A stretch of DNA of 16,214 nt from Gammaproteobacteria bacterium. GTDB lineage: Bacteria; Pseudomonadota; Gammaproteobacteria; SZUA-152. Below are positions 14,285 to 16,214 of the stretch, piece after piece. The stretch is taken from NCBI GenBank assembly GCA_024762755.1, contig JANTGX010000022.1:1-16214 (forward strand), given 5' to 3'. Under the pieces are notes generated by a model, which was given only the letters and a program-made list of their open reading frames with translations, was not told the DNA's origin and ran no database searches. Positions within the stretch are counted from its first letter, which is position 1; every line of letters starts with the position of its first letter. A program made the translations under genes and the position numbers.

Positions 14285-14532
14285 TCATCGCGCCGCCCGC
14301 GCCCCCCGCAGAGACACAGAGTGAACCTTGCCGCGCGCACGCTATCGAAGCTCGGTGGCCGGCGGTTCGCGCCGGACGCAATGCGCCCATGGAATCACGT
14401 ATAGTGGCGGGCGGCGTGGCCCCGTCGCGACAGGGTCGTCGGCATGCCACCCCCGCCCCACCAAGCGGCGTGACTGCAAACGGGCATCCTCCCCAACTGG
14501 GATACATCCATCGAGACTCAAGGAACGCAAAC
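14285..14532. other. Intergenic region before the OB-fold gene
   Basis: This 248-bp GC-rich stretch holds an isolated -10-like TATAGT (14400-14405) without a good -35. The frame of the next gene is open through it and far back into the GGDEF-EAL gene, but those codons are a shadow. No other feature is supported. Confidence 0.4.
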
Positions 14533-14895
14533 ATGAAACACCGCATACAGACCCTCACCTTCTGCCTGCTCGCCCTCCTCGTCGGCAGCGCCATGGCCGC
14601 CACCACCCTGACCGTGGACCAGGTCAATACGCAACGCGCCGCCCTCGCCGGCAAGCAGGTCACCGTCAGCGGCAAGGTGGTGAAGGTCAACAACGGCATC
14701 ATGCGTCGCAACTTCCTGCACATTCAGGACGGTACCGGCGGCCCCGAGACCAACGACCTGGTGGTCACCAGCCAGCAGACCGCCAATGTCGGCGACAAGG
14801 TCACCGTCACCGGTACCGTGGTCCTCGATACCGACTTCGGCATGGGCTACAAGTATCCCCTGCTGGTGGAGAAGGCCACCATCCAGCGCCACTGA
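14533..14895 (+). CDS. Small secreted OB-fold (nucleic-acid-binding-like) protein
   Basis: A 120-residue protein with a clear Sec signal peptide (residues 1-22, ending A-M-A). The mature part looks like a single five-strand OB fold of the tRNA-anticodon/nucleotide-binding type: 'LAGKQVTVSGKVVKVNNGI', then 'RNFLHIQDGTGG', then 'VGDKVTVTGTVVLDTDFGMGYKYPLLVEKATI'. Similar short exported OB proteins occur in many proteobacteria, often annotated only as DNA-binding, and their ligand is unknown to me. An AAGGA site precedes the ATG, which fixes the start in an otherwise much longer open frame. A strong hairpin follows. It has no clear functional tie to the GGDEF-EAL gene upstream. Confidence 0.8.
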   Translation: MKHRIQTLTFCLLALLVGSAMAATTLTVDQVNTQRAALAGKQVTVSGKVVKVNNGIMRRNFLHIQDGTGGPETNDLVVTSQQTANVGDKVTVTGTVVLDTDFGMGYKYPLLVEKATIQRH

Positions 14896-14918
14896 GCCTG
14901 CGGCAGAGGCAATTGAAG

Positions 14919-14952
14919 AGAGGCCGGCCGGGATCCTCCCCGGCCGGCCTCT
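14919..14952. terminator. Hairpin between convergent genes
   Basis: A 14-bp perfect GC-rich stem (14919-14932 with 14939-14952; core GGCCGGCCGGG) and a 6-nt loop lie between the OB-fold gene and the convergent vWA gene. The tail is TTGCATTTT rather than a clean T-run, and the other strand reads TCTTCAATTG, so termination is likely but less certain than for the two sox terminators. The stem also contains overlapping GGCCGGCC (FseI-type) octamers. Confidence 0.7.
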
Positions 14953-14994
14953 TGCATTTTGCGCTTTTCACTTCGCGCCGGGAGTCTGTTGGAT

Positions 14995-15651
14995 TTAGGA
15001 CTTCAGCAGGCCGTCCAGCCGCTCGAGATCGTTGACCACCTTCCAACTGCCGCCACCCTGCTGCACCCGTCGTGCCCAGTCGTCGAGGCGGTGCAGATAG
15101 TCCCGCGGATCGACGTTGTCCGTGCGCAGTTTGGTGACATTGAGGGCGATAACCTGAACGTCCATCAAGGGGATCAGGAAGTCTCGCACCTGACCGATCT
15201 CGAGGTCCTCCTCGAGATCGGAGAAGATCAGGGCGTAGCGCTCGTCGGCGCCGGTCTCGGCGAGATATTCGCCGGCCTGCAGGATACCGCCGGTGATATC
15301 CGTATGCGCGCTGCCGTGGGCACTCTCCACGAAAGCGTCGATCTTGCGCTTGAAGGCCCGCTTCTGTTCGTTGACCGTGCTGGGTCGCAGGTCGAAGGTC
15401 ACCTTGGCGATGATGTCCTTCTCGCTGAAGCTGCCGCTATCGATCCGCGCCACTGCTACCGAATCGCCGCTGTCCAGCGTCAGCAAAAGATAGTTGATGA
15501 TCTTCTGCGCCTTGTCCAACTCCTCGGTGTAGGTGCCCGAGGTGTCCAACAACATATAGACAGCCCTGGACTTCGCTTTGTGCTCGTCCTCGGAGCAGCC
15601 CATCGTTGACAGGCTCATCGCCAGTACACAGATCAGTATCAGGTTTTTCAT
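14995..15651 (-). CDS. Von Willebrand A-like protein, putative lipoprotein
   Basis: A 218-residue protein whose specific function I do not recognise. The N-terminus is a short signal with a cysteine at residue 19 ('LSTMGCSED'), a relaxed lipobox, so membrane anchoring by lipid is likely though not certain. The rest resembles a vWA domain: 'VYMLLDTSGTY' gives a MIDAS-like D36-x-S38-x-T40, with T117 and D118 in 'SAHTDITGG' and D145 in 'LIFSDLEED' as the other metal-site candidates. Such domains bind Mg2+ and mediate protein contacts. The ATG at 15651 is chosen over one at 15666 because AGGAG lies ideally before it. The upstream membrane-protein gene ends only 11 bp earlier, indicating one operon. 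Confidence 0.75.
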   Translation of the reverse strand: MKNLILICVLAMSLSTMGCSEDEHKAKSRAVYMLLDTSGTYTEELDKAQKIINYLLLTLDSGDSVAVARIDSGSFSEKDIIAKVTFDLRPSTVNEQKRAFKRKIDAFVESAHGSAHTDITGGILQAGEYLAETGADERYALIFSDLEEDLEIGQVRDFLIPLMDVQVIALNVTKLRTDNVDPRDYLHRLDDWARRVQQGGGSWKVVNDLERLDGLLKS

Positions 15652-15662
15652 CTCCACTCTCC

Positions 15663-16214
15663 TCATTTCACACTCTGTTCGGCCGGCAGTACGTCAACCG
15701 ACGGTTCGTCTCGCCGATCTTGGAATCCCTCGACTCGGCGCCGCCCGGCAATGGCCTGTTCCACCCGCAGTGGCAGCATGATGACGAGATCGTACAGACC
15801 CACCAGCACCTTTCCCGTCTGATAGGCCAGGTTGCCCGCCAGACGCAGGCCGAAGGCCAGTGCCCGCAACAGCGCCGCCGAGGCCAGGCCCAGCACGGTG
15901 CGCGCGGAATGGATGAACGACTCCAGCGGGATGGCGACGAAGGCCAGGGCAAAGGGCAGGATGAAGCCCATCACCATCTGGCCGATGGCCGGAATCCAGC
16001 GAAAGCGTGCCTCCACCATGCCACCACCGGCCAGGGACTGGGCGATGGCCTCACGGTCCAGCGCCAGCAGGTCACGCATATAGGCCAGCGAAGATTCGAT
16101 GGAGGCGAGGATGAAGAGGATGACGAAGGTGATCAGCATCATGCGCCGGCGCAGGCCGTCGTCCATGCTGCCGATGACCGGGAACAGGCGGGTGATCCGC
16201 AGGGTCTCGAGCAG
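15663..16214 (-). CDS. Multi-pass membrane protein of unknown function (5' end outside window)
   Basis: The last 183 codons of a gene that enters from the right edge; the frame is open to position 16214, so the internal ATG at 16166 is probably not the start. I see hydrophobic segments around 'LITFVILFILASIES' and 'GQMVMGFILPFALAFVAIPLESFI', and a long Ala/Leu-rich region ('TVLGLASAALLRALAFGLRLAG', 'GLYDLVIMLPLRVEQAIAG') before a polar tail ending Q-S-V-K. No family is recognised. Its stop lies within the AATGAGGAG that serves as ribosome site for the vWA gene, so the two are almost certainly translated from one mRNA and may act together at the envelope. Confidence 0.7.
   Translation of the reverse strand: MLETLRITRLFPVIGSMDDGLRRRMMLITFVILFILASIESSLAYMRDLLALDREAIAQSLAGGGMVEARFRWIPAIGQMVMGFILPFALAFVAIPLESFIHSARTVLGLASAALLRALAFGLRLAGNLAYQTGKVLVGLYDLVIMLPLRVEQAIAGRRRVEGFQDRRDEPSVDVLPAEQSVK

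Noticed and set aside
14500..14509. GGATACATCC, similar to GGATAAATCC upstream of soxX, considered as a shared operator
   Set aside because: Short, imperfect palindrome in an unrelated context; such matches are expected by chance in 16 kb.
13642..14532. Upstream extension of the OB-fold frame
   Set aside because: It runs through the EAL domain in another frame and gives Arg/Pro/Gly-rich noise; the signal peptide and ribosome site fix the start at 14533.

Overview
The window is a GC-rich stretch of a chemolithotrophic sulfur-oxidizing gammaproteobacterium. The lptFG / pepA-holC arrangement, a BepA-type chaperone-protease and gammaproteobacterial-type Sox proteins support this; the genus cannot be read from the sequence. 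It looks like ordinary chromosome: I see no insertion sequence, phage gene, CRISPR array, tRNA or rRNA.

Left part (1-2536): a minus-strand pair, tusA and dsrE2 (the latter cut by the window edge), encodes cytoplasmic persulfide carriers. It has a good sigma70-type promoter at 792-820. Divergent from it is bepA, a periplasmic M48 metalloprotease/chaperone with TPRs.

Centre-left (2537-7220): a thiosulfate-oxidation (Sox) locus in the order soxX-soxY-soxZ-soxA, then a strong intrinsic terminator, about 350 bp without a convincing gene, then soxB and a second terminator. SoxAX (two single-heme cytochromes) would conjugate thiosulfate onto the C-terminal cysteine of SoxY in the SoxYZ carrier, and SoxB would hydrolyse off the sulfone as sulfate. 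No soxCD is present here, so within this window the system is the truncated Sox type, which leaves the sulfane sulfur on SoxY. The neighbouring TusA/DsrE2 carriers fit a cytoplasmic fate for that sulfur, but this link is inference. The roughly 220-bp leader before soxX holds a perfect tandem 11-bp repeat, a hairpin and three ATAAAT boxes that may be regulatory.

Centre (7272-11593): housekeeping envelope and replication genes. lptF-lptG (minus strand, ATGA overlap) encode the inner-membrane permease of the LPS exporter. Divergent from them are pepA (leucyl aminopeptidase) and holC (DNA polymerase III chi). The valS that often follows holC is not present.

Right part (11750-16214): a membrane-anchored GGDEF-EAL protein with both active sites intact and an unrecognised helical periplasmic sensor; a small secreted OB-fold protein; a strong hairpin between convergent genes; and, on the minus strand, a two-gene unit of a multi-pass membrane protein (5' end outside the window) and a von Willebrand A-like putative lipoprotein of unknown function. 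This last pair is the least explained part of the window.
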